A stretch of 64,000 nucleotides of DNA from Clostridia bacterium (GTDB lineage Bacteria; Bacillota; Clostridia; Oscillospirales; Acutalibacteraceae), in the NCBI GenBank assembly GCA_017473165.1, contig JAFUNA010000027.1, positions 32,332-96,331 of the forward strand, given 5' to 3'. Shown here piece after piece: positions 26,229 through 34,431 of the stretch (its first letter is position 1; every line of letters begins with the position of its first letter). A model generated the notes under the pieces. The model saw only the letters and a program-made list of their open reading frames with translations. It was not told where the DNA came from and made no database searches. The position numbers and the translations under genes are program-made.

Positions 26229-26435
26229 ATGAAAGAAATCACAAAAGATATGAAAATCGGCGAAATTCTTGACGCTAACCGTGAAATTGCACCCTTCTTC
26301 CTTAACATGGGAATGCATTGCCTCGGCTGCCCCTCCGCAAGAAACGAAACCGTTGCACAGGCTTGCATGGTTCACGGCGTAAACGCTGACGAGCTTATCG
26401 CAGACATCAACGATTTCCTCGCAAAGAATGCTTAA
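26229..26435 (+). CDS. DUF1858 small redox disulfide protein
   Basis: A 68-residue protein of the DUF1858 family, also described as hybrid-cluster-associated redox disulfide proteins. The CLGC pair in MGMHCLGCPSA is the hallmark and could cycle between thiol and disulfide. The start MKEITKDM has GAAAGGATG 12 bases before it; the ATG inside that site gives four extra residues and is unlikely. The gene overlaps trmK by eight bases. Confidence 0.88.
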   Translation: MKEITKDMKIGEILDANREIAPFFLNMGMHCLGCPSARNETVAQACMVHGVNADELIADINDFLAKNA

Positions 26436-27123
26436 GCTTTCCGAAAGAATGCTCATGGCGGCGAAGATGGTGCGAAGCGGCAAAATTGCCGCCGATATCG
26501 GCACAGACCACGCCTATCTTCCCGCCTGGCTGGTTTTAAACAACATCTGTCCCTCGGCTCTTGCCTGCGATGTACGCAAGGGTCCGCTTGATAATGCCCG
26601 AAAAACGGTTGAGCTTTACGGCATTGAAAACAAAATCACCCTGCGGCTTTCCGACGGTTTTGACGAAATCAGCCCCGACGAAGCGCAGGATTTTATTATG
26701 TGCGGAATGGGCGGCACTCTCATGGAGGAGCTTGTTTCACGCACTCATTGGCTCAAGGATGAATCAAAACGATTAATCGTTCAGCCACAGTCCCACAGCG
26801 AGGATATCCGCAGATTTTTTGTTCGGAACGGCTTTGAAATCCTTTTTGAAGATGCCTGCACCGACGGAGGCAAACTTTACTGTGCAATGGCGGCGGAATA
26901 CACAGGCAAAATCATCAAAAAACCTATTTCTTACATATATTCGGGCGAGCTATCAAAATGCAGAAAACCCGAAGCTCGGCTTATGCTTGAAAACACGGCT
27001 TCAAGGCTGAAAACAAAGCTCGATGCCGCTAAAAATCACGGCACGGCAGAGGATGCGGAATATCTTGAAAAGGTTATAACGGAATTGGAGGCAACGATAA
27101 ATGAAATGCAGACCGACGGTTAA
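26428..27123 (+). CDS. trmK: tRNA (adenine(22)-N1)-methyltransferase TrmK
   Basis: A 231-residue class I methyltransferase that makes m1A22 in tRNA. The SAM site is DIGTDHAYLP near the N-terminus, with ACDVRKGPL and the catalytic-side CGMGG motif after it. A helical C-terminal domain follows, as in Bacillus TrmK. It starts inside the end of the DUF1858 gene and ends 23 bases inside yqfO; the trmK-yqfO pair is conserved across Firmicutes. Confidence 0.95.
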   Translation: MLKLSERMLMAAKMVRSGKIAADIGTDHAYLPAWLVLNNICPSALACDVRKGPLDNARKTVELYGIENKITLRLSDGFDEISPDEAQDFIMCGMGGTLMEELVSRTHWLKDESKRLIVQPQSHSEDIRRFFVRNGFEILFEDACTDGGKLYCAMAAEYTGKIIKKPISYIYSGELSKCRKPEARLMLENTASRLKTKLDAAKNHGTAEDAEYLEKVITELEATINEMQTDG

Positions 27124-27862
27124 GGATATTTTTGATTTTCTCCAGAGCATTGCACCCTTTGATGCACAAAGCGAATGGGATAACAGCGGTTTGCTTGTTG
27201 GCGAGCCTTCAAAAGAAGTTAAAAAAATCGGCGTTGTGCTTGACATAACAGCCGATGCGGTTGATTATGCCGCAAAAAACGGAATTGACCTTATTGTCAG
27301 CCATCATCCCGTTATTTTCAGACCTGCAAAGAATTTTCTTGACGGAAATCCTGCTTATATGCTTGCCAAAAACGGTATTTCCGCAATCTGTGCACACACC
27401 TCGCTTGACATTGCAAAAGGCGGTGTTAACGATGCACTTGCCGCTGCTTTGGGCTTTGATAATGTTTCCGATTTTTCCGAATGCGGCGAAACGGCAATGA
27501 TAAGAATTGCAGAAATCTGCGAAACCGATGCCGAAAACCTTGCAAAGCTTGTTGCTGAAAAGCTTTCAACCTGTGCTGCGGTTGCAGACGGCGGCAAAAA
27601 AATAAAAACCGTTGCTCTTTGCGGCGGTGCAGGCGGAGATTTCTGCTTTGAGGTTGCCGCAAAATGTGACGCATTCATAACAGGCGAGGTCAAGCATCAC
27701 GAATTTCTTGCCGCAAAGGATATGGGTCTGACTCTCATTTCCGCAGGTCACTTTGAAACAGAAAATCCCGTTGTTTCTGTGCTTGCAGACAAAATCAAAG
27801 CGGAATTTGACTGCGAGGTTGAAATTATTCCGCAGAACTCACCTGTTAACTATTACCGCTGA
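27101..27862 (+). CDS. Nif3-like dinuclear metal center protein (YqfO family)
   Basis: A 253-residue member of the Nif3/YqfO family, proteins with a two-metal site and no settled reaction, sometimes labelled GTP cyclohydrolase I type 2. Metal-site motifs are SHHPVIF near residue 68, HTSLD, and GEVKHHE plus SAGHFETE in the C-terminal half. This is the short form without the inserted PII-like domain. GGAGG precedes the ATG, which lies within the end of trmK. A hairpin-rich non-coding element follows. Confidence 0.93.
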   Translation: MKCRPTVKDIFDFLQSIAPFDAQSEWDNSGLLVGEPSKEVKKIGVVLDITADAVDYAAKNGIDLIVSHHPVIFRPAKNFLDGNPAYMLAKNGISAICAHTSLDIAKGGVNDALAAALGFDNVSDFSECGETAMIRIAEICETDAENLAKLVAEKLSTCAAVADGGKKIKTVALCGGAGGDFCFEVAAKCDAFITGEVKHHEFLAAKDMGLTLISAGHFETENPVVSVLADKIKAEFDCEVEIIPQNSPVNYYR

Positions 27863-27865
27863 AAG

Positions 27866-27950
27866 GCTTCTCCTTGATGAGGCAACCGAAAACAACACCT
27901 CATCCACCGCAAGCGGTCCCCCTTCCCCTCAAGGGGAAGGCATTTTTATA
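27866..27950. repeat. Hairpin-rich extragenic element between yqfO and rqcH
   Basis: Three inverted repeats stand in a row: GATGAGG...CCTCATC (27876-27882 with 27898-27904), ACCGC-AA-GCGGT (27906-27917) and CCTTCCCC-TCAA-GGGGAAGG (27921-27940), the last followed by CATTTTTATA. The block resembles REP-type extragenic repeats of Clostridia. The last stem may also act as a partial terminator. Confidence 0.55.
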
Positions 27951-27966
27951 AGACGAGGAAAAAGCT

Positions 27967-29724
27967 ATGCCCCTTGACGGAATTACTTTAAATTTACTCA
28001 AACAAGAGCTTTCGCAATATATTATCGGAAGCCGTATAGAAAAAATACACCAGCCGTCAAAAGACGAACTGGTGTTTCATCTGCGTTCACGTGAGGGCGC
28101 ATACAGGCTGCTTGTTTCGGCATCCGCCAACAGCCCGAGGCTTCATCTTACGGCAAACGCACCCGAAAATCCCGCAACGCCGCCCATGCTCTGCATGCTT
28201 TTCAGAAAGCATCTGACAGGTGCGGTTATAACCGACATCCGCCAATTAGGTCACGACAGGGTTATATTTATCGACCTTGCAGGTACAAATGAAATCGGCG
28301 ATGCGGTAACATTTACGCTGTGCGTTGAAATCATGGCAAAGCACAGCAACATCATTCTCGTAAATTCCGAAGGAAACATTGTTGATGCAGTCAAAAGGGT
28401 TGATTTCACTCAATCCTCCGTGCGTCAGATTCTCCCTTCTTTCAGATATGAAATTCCCCCGCAGCAAAACAAAATCATGCTCACAGAAGCCTACCCCGAA
28501 TCGATTGTTGAAACAATCAAAAACTGCAGAGGCAAGCGTCTTTCGGGAGCAATTCTTGAAACAATACAGGGCGTTTCTCCGCTTATCAGCCGTGAAATCG
28601 CCGCATACACCTGCGGCGGCGACATCGGTGCATGGGAAATGAACGAAATAAATGAGCAAAGGCTGCTGAATAAGCTCACGGAAATCCGTGACACTCTTAT
28701 CAGCGGCAAGGCATCGCCCACCATGCTCCTTCGTGAAAACATAAAGCCCTACGACTTCACCTTCACGGATATCACCCAATACGGTTTTGCGGTTACTGCA
28801 AAAACTTTTGAAAGCTTTTCACAGCTGCTTGACGATTTTTATTATGAAAAAGACCGTTTTGAGCGTACAAAGCAGAGAAGCCAGTCTTTGCTCAAGCTCC
28901 TCAACAATGCAGCCGCAAGAGCTGCAAGAAAGCTGCAGAGCAGGCAGGCGGAGCTTGAAGCATGTGCCGACAAAGACAAGCTTCGCATCAATGCAGAGCT
29001 GATTCTCGCAAATCAGTACAGACTCGAAAAAGGCTCACTTTTCTATGACCTTGAAAATTTCTATGATAACAACGAGGTTATCAGAATTCCAGCCGACCCC
29101 GCACTTTCTCCCTCCGCAAATGCACAGAAATATTTCAAGGAATACCGCAAGGCGAAAACGGCGGAGCAGATGCTCGGCGAGCTGATTGAGCAGAGCGAGC
29201 AGGAGCTTGCCTATCTTGAATCGGTTATCGATTCCGTTAACCGTGCCGACGGATATACCGAGCTTGCGGAAATCCGCAACGAGCTTTATGAGCAGGGATA
29301 TCTCAAGCGTGCCAAAAACGATAAATCAAAAAAGCCAAAGCCCATGCCGCCTATGGAATATGTTTCAGACGACGGCTACACAATTCTTGTTGGCAGAAAC
29401 AATGTTCAGAATGATTTGCTTACTTTCAAGACAGCTGCAAAGGATGATTCATGGTTTCATACACAAAAAATCCCCGGCTCTCACGTTGTTGTTATCGGCA
29501 ACGGCGATATAATCCCAGAGCAAACCTGCCGTCAGGCGGCAATTCTTGCGGCATATCACAGCGGCGGCAGGGAATCCTCACAGGTTGCGGTTGACTATAC
29601 GGAAGTGCGTTCACTCAAAAAGCCCGTCGGTGCAAAACCCGGAAAGGTTATTTATCACACATATAATACCATGTGGGTAACCCCCGACAGAGAGCTTTGC
29701 GAGAGATTGAGGAAGAAGAAATGA
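27967..29724 (+). CDS. rqcH: Ribosome quality control protein RqcH (NFACT family)
   Basis: A 585-residue protein of the NEMF/Tae2/RqcH group. RqcH binds obstructed 50S subunits and adds C-terminal alanine tails that mark stalled products for degradation. Seen here are the NFACT-N domain from MPLDGITL, a helical and coiled-coil middle (about residues 290-420), and the NFACT-R domain with DDSWFHTQKIPGSHVV. GAGG lies upstream of the ATG. The stop overlaps the start of a broken methyltransferase gene by four bases. Confidence 0.95.
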   Translation: MPLDGITLNLLKQELSQYIIGSRIEKIHQPSKDELVFHLRSREGAYRLLVSASANSPRLHLTANAPENPATPPMLCMLFRKHLTGAVITDIRQLGHDRVIFIDLAGTNEIGDAVTFTLCVEIMAKHSNIILVNSEGNIVDAVKRVDFTQSSVRQILPSFRYEIPPQQNKIMLTEAYPESIVETIKNCRGKRLSGAILETIQGVSPLISREIAAYTCGGDIGAWEMNEINEQRLLNKLTEIRDTLISGKASPTMLLRENIKPYDFTFTDITQYGFAVTAKTFESFSQLLDDFYYEKDRFERTKQRSQSLLKLLNNAAARAARKLQSRQAELEACADKDKLRINAELILANQYRLEKGSLFYDLENFYDNNEVIRIPADPALSPSANAQKYFKEYRKAKTAEQMLGELIEQSEQELAYLESVIDSVNRADGYTELAEIRNELYEQGYLKRAKNDKSKKPKPMPPMEYVSDDGYTILVGRNNVQNDLLTFKTAAKDDSWFHTQKIPGSHVVVIGNGDIIPEQTCRQAAILAAYHSGGRESSQVAVDYTEVRSLKKPVGAKPGKVIYHTYNTMWVTPDRELCERLRKKK

Positions 29725-30425
29725 ACACCAAAAATCTTAAAGAAATCAGAGAAGCCGAAAAGCAGTCACACATTGAGGTTTATTCCACCGCAAAGCTTTT
29801 TGAAAGCGGAAGCTAGCTGCAAAAGCCCGTAAAAACCGTTACGGATTTATTTGAACATTTCAAAGATTACAATGAAATCAATGTTCTTGATTTGGGCTGC
29901 GGTGTGGGAAGAAACTGCATTCCCGTTGCAAAAGAATTTAAAAACAAGTGTAGAATTGATTGCATTGATATTCTTGATTTTGCAATCGATGAACTAAAGA
30001 AAAACAGCATTGAATACGATGTTGAAAGCGAAATCAACGGAATTGTTTCATCCATTGACGATTTTTTGATAAAAGAAAATTTCTATGATTTAATAATTGC
30101 CGTTTCGGCTCTTGAACACATCGATTCCGTTGAATCCTTCAAAAACAAGCTGAAAGAAATCTGCATCGGTACAAGAAAAAACGGCATTGTTTGTCTGATA
30201 ATCAATTCCGAGATTACCGAAATCAACAAAGAAAGCGGCGAAGAGCTTATCCCTCAATTCGAGGTTAACATGAAAACCGCAGAATTGCTTGTTTTGTTAA
30301 AAGAAACCTTTGACGGATGGGAAATCATAAAATCAACCGTCAGAAATCAACGGTATGATATTCCAAGACAAAGCTGCGTTGCGGATTTGTCAACGGATGT
30401 TGTTACGGTTGTTGTGAAGAAATAG
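29721..30425 (+). pseudogene. SAM-dependent methyltransferase interrupted by an in-frame TAG
   Basis: Reading from the ATG that overlaps the rqcH stop, 31 codons are followed by TAG at 29814-29816, after which the same frame runs on without a break to 30425. The joined product would be about 234 residues: a class I methyltransferase with the SAM motif DLGCGVGRN. The codon before the stop encodes Ser and the next ones read LQKP, a place where Trp would fit, so one TGG-to-TAG change could explain it. Other genes here, such as uvrA, end with TAG, so the codon is a normal stop. Without recoding, the N-terminus is lost, and only a fragment could start within the SAM motif. Confidence 0.8.
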
Positions 30426-30432
30426 AAAAAAG

Positions 30433-30463
30433 CCGCCGACTTTCAGAAGTCAGCGGTTTTTGT
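30433..30463. terminator. Bidirectional intrinsic terminator
   Basis: CCGCCGACTT-TCAG-AAGTCAGCGG forms a 10-bp stem with one C-A mismatch, an A-run on the left and TTTTTGTTTT on the right. It serves the convergent methyltransferase pseudogene and DUF378 gene. Confidence 0.8.
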
Positions 30464-30464
30464 T

Positions 30465-30689
30465 TTACTGAATCTCGTCAGAGCCGGTTGTAACTGCAGC
30501 TTCGGTATCTCTGAAAAGCAGGGAAATGCACCAGATACCCGCAAGGGCAACAAGCGTATAAACAATTCTGCTGAGAATTGCTCCCTGTCCTCCGAAAATC
30601 CACGCCACGAGGTCAAACTGAAACAGACCAATGCCGCCCCAGTTGAGAGCACCGATGATTACAAGGCCCAGTGAAATTTTATCAAGCAT
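30465..30689 (-). CDS. DUF378 small membrane protein
   Basis: A 74-residue protein of the DUF378 (YuzA-like) family with two transmembrane helices. The motif GALNWGGIGLFQFD in the first helix region is the family signature. Function is unknown. ATG at 30689 has AAGGAG nine bases upstream; a TTG three codons earlier abuts the ribosome binding site. It ends in a shared terminator. Confidence 0.9.
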   Translation of the reverse strand: MLDKISLGLVIIGALNWGGIGLFQFDLVAWIFGGQGAILSRIVYTLVALAGIWCISLLFRDTEAAVTTGSDEIQ

Positions 30690-30759
30690 TCGTTTCAACT
30701 CCTTACTTGCTTTTCACAGTTAGTATGGACAGAAACAAAGCTTTCTATACAGGAAAATT

Positions 30760-31311
30760 TTAAAATTCAAACTTAACGTCGCTGTCTTTGAGAAGCGGCG
30801 CTTTTTTGTCTTTTTCGGAAAGTACGGGATTATCTTCTCCCCACTCAACTCCGATTTCGGGGTCGCAGAAACAGATACTTCTGTCATTTTCGGGGGAATA
30901 ATATTCATCCACCTTATAAGACACCTCAACATTTTCGGTCAAGGTCAAAAATCCGTGCAGACAGCCCTTGGGAATAAATAACATTTTTTTGTTTTCGGCG
31001 TTAAGCTCAACGGCTATCCACTTCATATAAGTGGGCGAGCCCTTTCGGATATCAACCGCAACGTCAAGAATTGCTCCCTGCAAACAGGTTATGAGCTTTG
31101 ACTGTGCCTTGGGGTCGGTCTGGCAATGCAGACCTCTCAATGTTCCCTTCGTTGCCGAAAAAGAGCGGTTATCCTGAACAAAATCGGCTTTTATTCCAAG
31201 CTTTTCAAGCTTTTCTTTTGAATAGGATTCATAAAACCAGCCTCGGTTATCGCCGAAAACCTGCGGCTCAATTTCATAAACTCCCTCAATCGCTGTTTCA
31301 GTCAGCTTCAT
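30760..31311 (-). CDS. rfbC: dTDP-4-dehydrorhamnose 3,5-epimerase
   Basis: A 183-residue cupin-fold epimerase of the dTDP-L-rhamnose pathway. Motifs RGLHCQ (catalytic His) and VDIRKGSPT, followed by [10 protein letters not shown], are typical. The start overlaps the end of rfbA by 14 bases, with GAGG upstream inside rfbA. The remaining rhamnose genes (rfbB, rfbD) are not in the window. The C-terminus is of normal length. Confidence 0.95.
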   Translation of the reverse strand: MKLTETAIEGVYEIEPQVFGDNRGWFYESYSKEKLEKLGIKADFVQDNRSFSATKGTLRGLHCQTDPKAQSKLITCLQGAILDVAVDIRKGSPTYMKWIAVELNAENKKMLFIPKGCLHGFLTLTENVEVSYKVDEYYSPENDRSICFCDPEIGVEWGEDNPVLSEKDKKAPLLKDSDVKFEF

Positions 31312-32242
31312 AATTCAAGTTTCCCTCCGCACCCCAGCAAGGTCTTTCGCCGGGTTTTCCGCCTGTGTAAAGAATTTTTCCTTCCGCAACAGACTTAAGA
31401 TGCTGTCCGTAAGAGGATTTGCCGTATTTTTCCGCAGAGCGAAGCAATGCTTCACGGCTTATCCAGCGCATATTGTATGCAATCTCTTCGGGAGCCGAAA
31501 TCTTGATTCCCTGAAGCTTTTCAACGGTTCTGATAAAGTTTGCGGCATCCATAAGGCTCTCAACCGTACCTGTGTCAAGCCACGCAAAGCCTCTGCCCAT
31601 GAGCTTGATATCAAGGTCGCCGTTTCGGAGATACATCTGATTGATGTCGGTTATCTCAAGCTCGCCTCTTTTTGAGGGCTTAAGGGATTTTGCATATTCA
31701 ACAACACGGTTATCGTAGAAATAAAGTCCCGTTACCGCATAGTTGGACTTGGGCTGTTCGGGCTTCTCTTCAATTGAAACGGGAATTCCGTTTTCATCAA
31801 ATTCAACAACGCCGAATGCCTGGGGATTGTCAACATAATAGCCGAATATGGTTGCTCTGTTTTTGTTTTTTGCAGCCTGGCGGAGCATATGTCCCAGACC
31901 GTTGCCATAGAAAATATTGTCGCCGAGCACCATTGCAACGTCATCGTCACCGATAAATTTTTCGCCGATGATGAATGCCTGTGCCAATCCGTCGGGACTT
32001 TCCTGAACGGCATAGGAAAGGCTTATTCCGAACTGTCTGCCGTTGCCGAGAAGCTCCTTGAATCGGGGTGTGTCGGTTGGTGTTGATATTATAAGTATTT
32101 CACGGATTCCTGCAAGCATGAGCGTTGACAGGGGATAATATATCATAGGTTTATCGTAAACAGGCAAAAGCTGTTTACTGGTTACCATTGTGAGCGGATA
32201 GAGTCTTGTTCCCGAGCCGCCTGCCAGAATGATACCTTTCAA
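31298..32242 (-). CDS. rfbA: Glucose-1-phosphate thymidylyltransferase
   Basis: A 314-residue nucleotidyltransferase that makes dTDP-glucose, the first step of dTDP-rhamnose synthesis. The N-terminal [11 protein letters not shown] loop, [12 protein letters not shown] and the [15 protein letters not shown] segment are diagnostic. TTG is taken as start, since MKGIILAGG is the usual N-terminus and GGAG lies eight bases before it; a GTG inside that site gives three more residues. Its C-terminus extends somewhat beyond the usual 290 or so residues. It has its own strong promoter and is coupled to rfbC. Confidence 0.95.
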   Translation of the reverse strand: MKGIILAGGSGTRLYPLTMVTSKQLLPVYDKPMIYYPLSTLMLAGIREILIISTPTDTPRFKELLGNGRQFGISLSYAVQESPDGLAQAFIIGEKFIGDDDVAMVLGDNIFYGNGLGHMLRQAAKNKNRATIFGYYVDNPQAFGVVEFDENGIPVSIEEKPEQPKSNYAVTGLYFYDNRVVEYAKSLKPSKRGELEITDINQMYLRNGDLDIKLMGRGFAWLDTGTVESLMDAANFIRTVEKLQGIKISAPEEIAYNMRWISREALLRSAEKYGKSSYGQHLKSVAEGKILYTGGKPGERPCWGAEGNLNYEAD

Positions 32243-32304
32243 ATAAAACACTCCATTTCAAAACATGAGATGCAATGCCGCAATAACAAGTTTATATTAA
32301 CGAT

Positions 32305-32333
32305 ATAATACCACTATTTGTATAAAATGTCAA
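32305..32333 (-). promoter_or_regulatory. Sigma-A promoter of rfbAC
   Basis: On the minus strand TTGACA (32328-32333) and TATTAT (32305-32310) are spaced by 17 bases, about 60 bases before the rfbA start. Confidence 0.8.
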
Positions 32334-32402
32334 CAAATAAAGCATTACGGAGTTTTTTGTTTATGAAACTTGTTGCAATCACAATAAAATTATAATAAAA
32401 GG

Positions 32403-32431
32403 TTTACATTTAAAATTATTTGTGATATAAT
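32403..32431 (+). promoter_or_regulatory. Sigma-A promoter of uvrBA
   Basis: TTTACA (32403-32408) and TATAAT (32426-32431) are separated by 17 bases, just upstream of a LexA-type palindrome. Confidence 0.85.
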
Positions 32432-32435
32432 TTTT

Positions 32436-32451
32436 ATGAACATTTGTTCAT
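32436..32451 (+). promoter_or_regulatory. LexA (SOS) box of uvrBA
   Basis: ATGAACATTTGTTCAT is a perfect palindrome holding the GAAC-N4-GTTC core of the Gram-positive LexA site. It begins five bases after the -10 box, so it covers the transcription start and would repress uvrBA until DNA damage. Confidence 0.8.
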
Positions 32452-32471
32452 AACTTTCGGAGGAATTTTTT

Positions 32472-34430
32472 ATGGATAAGTTTGTGCTTCATTCAAAATA
32501 TAAACCCATGGGCGACCAGCCGCAGGCTATTGCCGAGCTTGTTGACGGACTGAATAAAGGCTTCGGCGAGCAGACTCTCATGGGCGTTACGGGCTCGGGC
32601 AAAACCTTCACCATGGCAAACATAATCGAAAAGGTCAACCGCCCCACCCTTGTGCTCGCTCACAACAAAACCCTTGCGGCACAGCTCTGCACCGAATTCA
32701 GAGAATTCTTCCCCGAAAACGCCGTTGAATATTTTGTTTCATACTATGATTATTATCAGCCCGAGGCATATATTCCGACAACGGACACATATATCGAAAA
32801 AGATTCCGCCGTCAACGATGAAATTGATAAGCTCCGCCACTCCGCAACCTCCGCTCTTTCGGAAAGACGTGACGTTATCATCGTTGCCAGCGTTTCCTGC
32901 ATATACACGCTCGGCGACCCCATTGACTACCGCAGCATGGTTATTTCGCTGCGTACGGGTATGGAGAAAAGCCGTGACGAGCTGATTGAAAAGCTTGTTT
33001 CAATTCAGTATGAGAGAAATGACATCGACTTCAGCCGTAACAAATTCCGTGTCAGAGGCGATGTTGTTGAGATTTTTCCTGTTTATTCAAACGAAAACGG
33101 AATAAGAGTTGAGTTTTTCGGCGATGAAATTGACAGAATCAGCGAAATCAACGCTCTTACGGGTCAGGTAAAAAGCGTGCTTTCCCACGCTGCAATTTAT
33201 CCAGCATCCCACTATGTTATCGCACCCGACAAAATGGAAAAATCCATTTCAAGCATCTACGGCGAAATGCTTGACAGAGTTAAATATTTTGAAGAAAACG
33301 GCAAGCTTCTTGAAGCACAGAGAATCCGTCAGCGTACGGAGTATGACATTGAGATGCTGCGTGAAACAGGCTTCTGCAAGGGCATTGAAAACTATTCACG
33401 AATCATGTCGGGCAGACCCGCAGGCTCCGCACCGTTTACTCTGCTTAACTATTTTCCCGATGATTTTCTGCTTTTTGTTGACGAATCTCATGTTACCCTG
33501 CCGCAGGTAAGGGCAATGTACGGCGGCGACAGAGCAAGAAAAGAAAGCCTCATCAATTTCGGCTTCCGTCTGCCCTCCGCATATGACAACCGTCCCCTCA
33601 CCTTTGACGAATTCTATGAGCGTACGGGGCAGAAAATCTTCGTCAGCGCAACGCCCGGCGACTTTGAAAAAGAAAAGAGTTCACACATTGCAGAGCAGGT
33701 TATCCGTCCCACAGGACTTCTTGACCCCGAAATTTCAGTGCGTCCCACCGACGGTCAGATTGACGACCTTGTTTCCGAAATCAACGAAAGAACAGCCAAG
33801 GGCGAGCGTGTGCTTGTTACAACTCTCACCAAACGCATGGCGGAGGATTTGACGGATTACCTTGAAAATCTTGACATAAAAGTCCGCTATATGCACCACG
33901 ATGTTGACACAATGGAGCGAATGGAAATAATCAGAGGTCTGCGTCTTGGCGATTTCGACGTGCTTATCGGAATCAACCTTCTTCGTGAAGGTCTTGATAT
34001 TCCCGAGGTTTCGCTGGTTGCAATCCTTGATGCGGACAAGGAAGGCTTCCTGCGTTCCGAAACATCGCTTATCCAGACAATCGGACGTGCGGCACGAAAC
34101 GCAGAGGGTACTGTTATTATGTACGCAGACTGCGTAACCCCCTCCATGGAGCGTGCAATAACCGAAACCGAACGCCGCCGTCAGAAGCAGATGAAATATA
34201 ACGAAGAAAACGGTATAACACCAAAAACCATCGTCAAAGATGTTTATGACATAATCGAAATTTCGTCCAAGAGCGATGAAGAAAAATCAATTTCGAAGAT
34301 GAGCAGGAAGGAAAGAGAAGAAATGATTGTCAAGCTCACCGCCGAAATGAAGGCGGCGGCAAAAATTCTTGAATTTGAGCACGCTGCTTACCTTCGTGAC
34401 AGAATAGAGAAATTAAGAAGAGGTAAATAA
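32472..34430 (+). CDS. uvrB: Excinuclease ABC subunit UvrB
   Basis: A 652-residue helicase-like subunit of nucleotide excision repair that verifies damage and recruits UvrC. Walker A GVTGSGKT is at residues 38-45, the damage-probing beta-hairpin includes [12 protein letters not shown], and the C-terminal UVR motif ([12 protein letters not shown]) for UvrC contact is intact. GGAGG precedes the ATG. The promoter carries a LexA box, and uvrA follows after one base, so the two are co-expressed. Confidence 0.98.
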   Translation: MDKFVLHSKYKPMGDQPQAIAELVDGLNKGFGEQTLMGVTGSGKTFTMANIIEKVNRPTLVLAHNKTLAAQLCTEFREFFPENAVEYFVSYYDYYQPEAYIPTTDTYIEKDSAVNDEIDKLRHSATSALSERRDVIIVASVSCIYTLGDPIDYRSMVISLRTGMEKSRDELIEKLVSIQYERNDIDFSRNKFRVRGDVVEIFPVYSNENGIRVEFFGDEIDRISEINALTGQVKSVLSHAAIYPASHYVIAPDKMEKSISSIYGEMLDRVKYFEENGKLLEAQRIRQRTEYDIEMLRETGFCKGIENYSRIMSGRPAGSAPFTLLNYFPDDFLLFVDESHVTLPQVRAMYGGDRARKESLINFGFRLPSAYDNRPLTFDEFYERTGQKIFVSATPGDFEKEKSSHIAEQVIRPTGLLDPEISVRPTDGQIDDLVSEINERTAKGERVLVTTLTKRMAEDLTDYLENLDIKVRYMHHDVDTMERMEIIRGLRLGDFDVLIGINLLREGLDIPEVSLVAILDADKEGFLRSETSLIQTIGRAARNAEGTVIMYADCVTPSMERAITETERRRQKQMKYNEENGITPKTIVKDVYDIIEISSKSDEEKSISKMSRKEREEMIVKLTAEMKAAAKILEFEHAAYLRDRIEKLRRGK

Positions 34431-34431
34431 A

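Noticed and set aside
29814-29816. TAG read as pyrrolysine or another amino acid
   Set aside because: Other genes in the window end with TAG, and a methyltransferase of this class has no reason to need pyrrolysine. A nonsense mutation is simpler.
29892-30425. Intact 177-residue methyltransferase starting at TTG
   Set aside because: The TTG lies within the SAM-binding motif and there is no ribosome binding site. The upstream in-frame sequence and the ATGA overlap with rqcH show that the real gene starts at 29721 and is broken by TAG.
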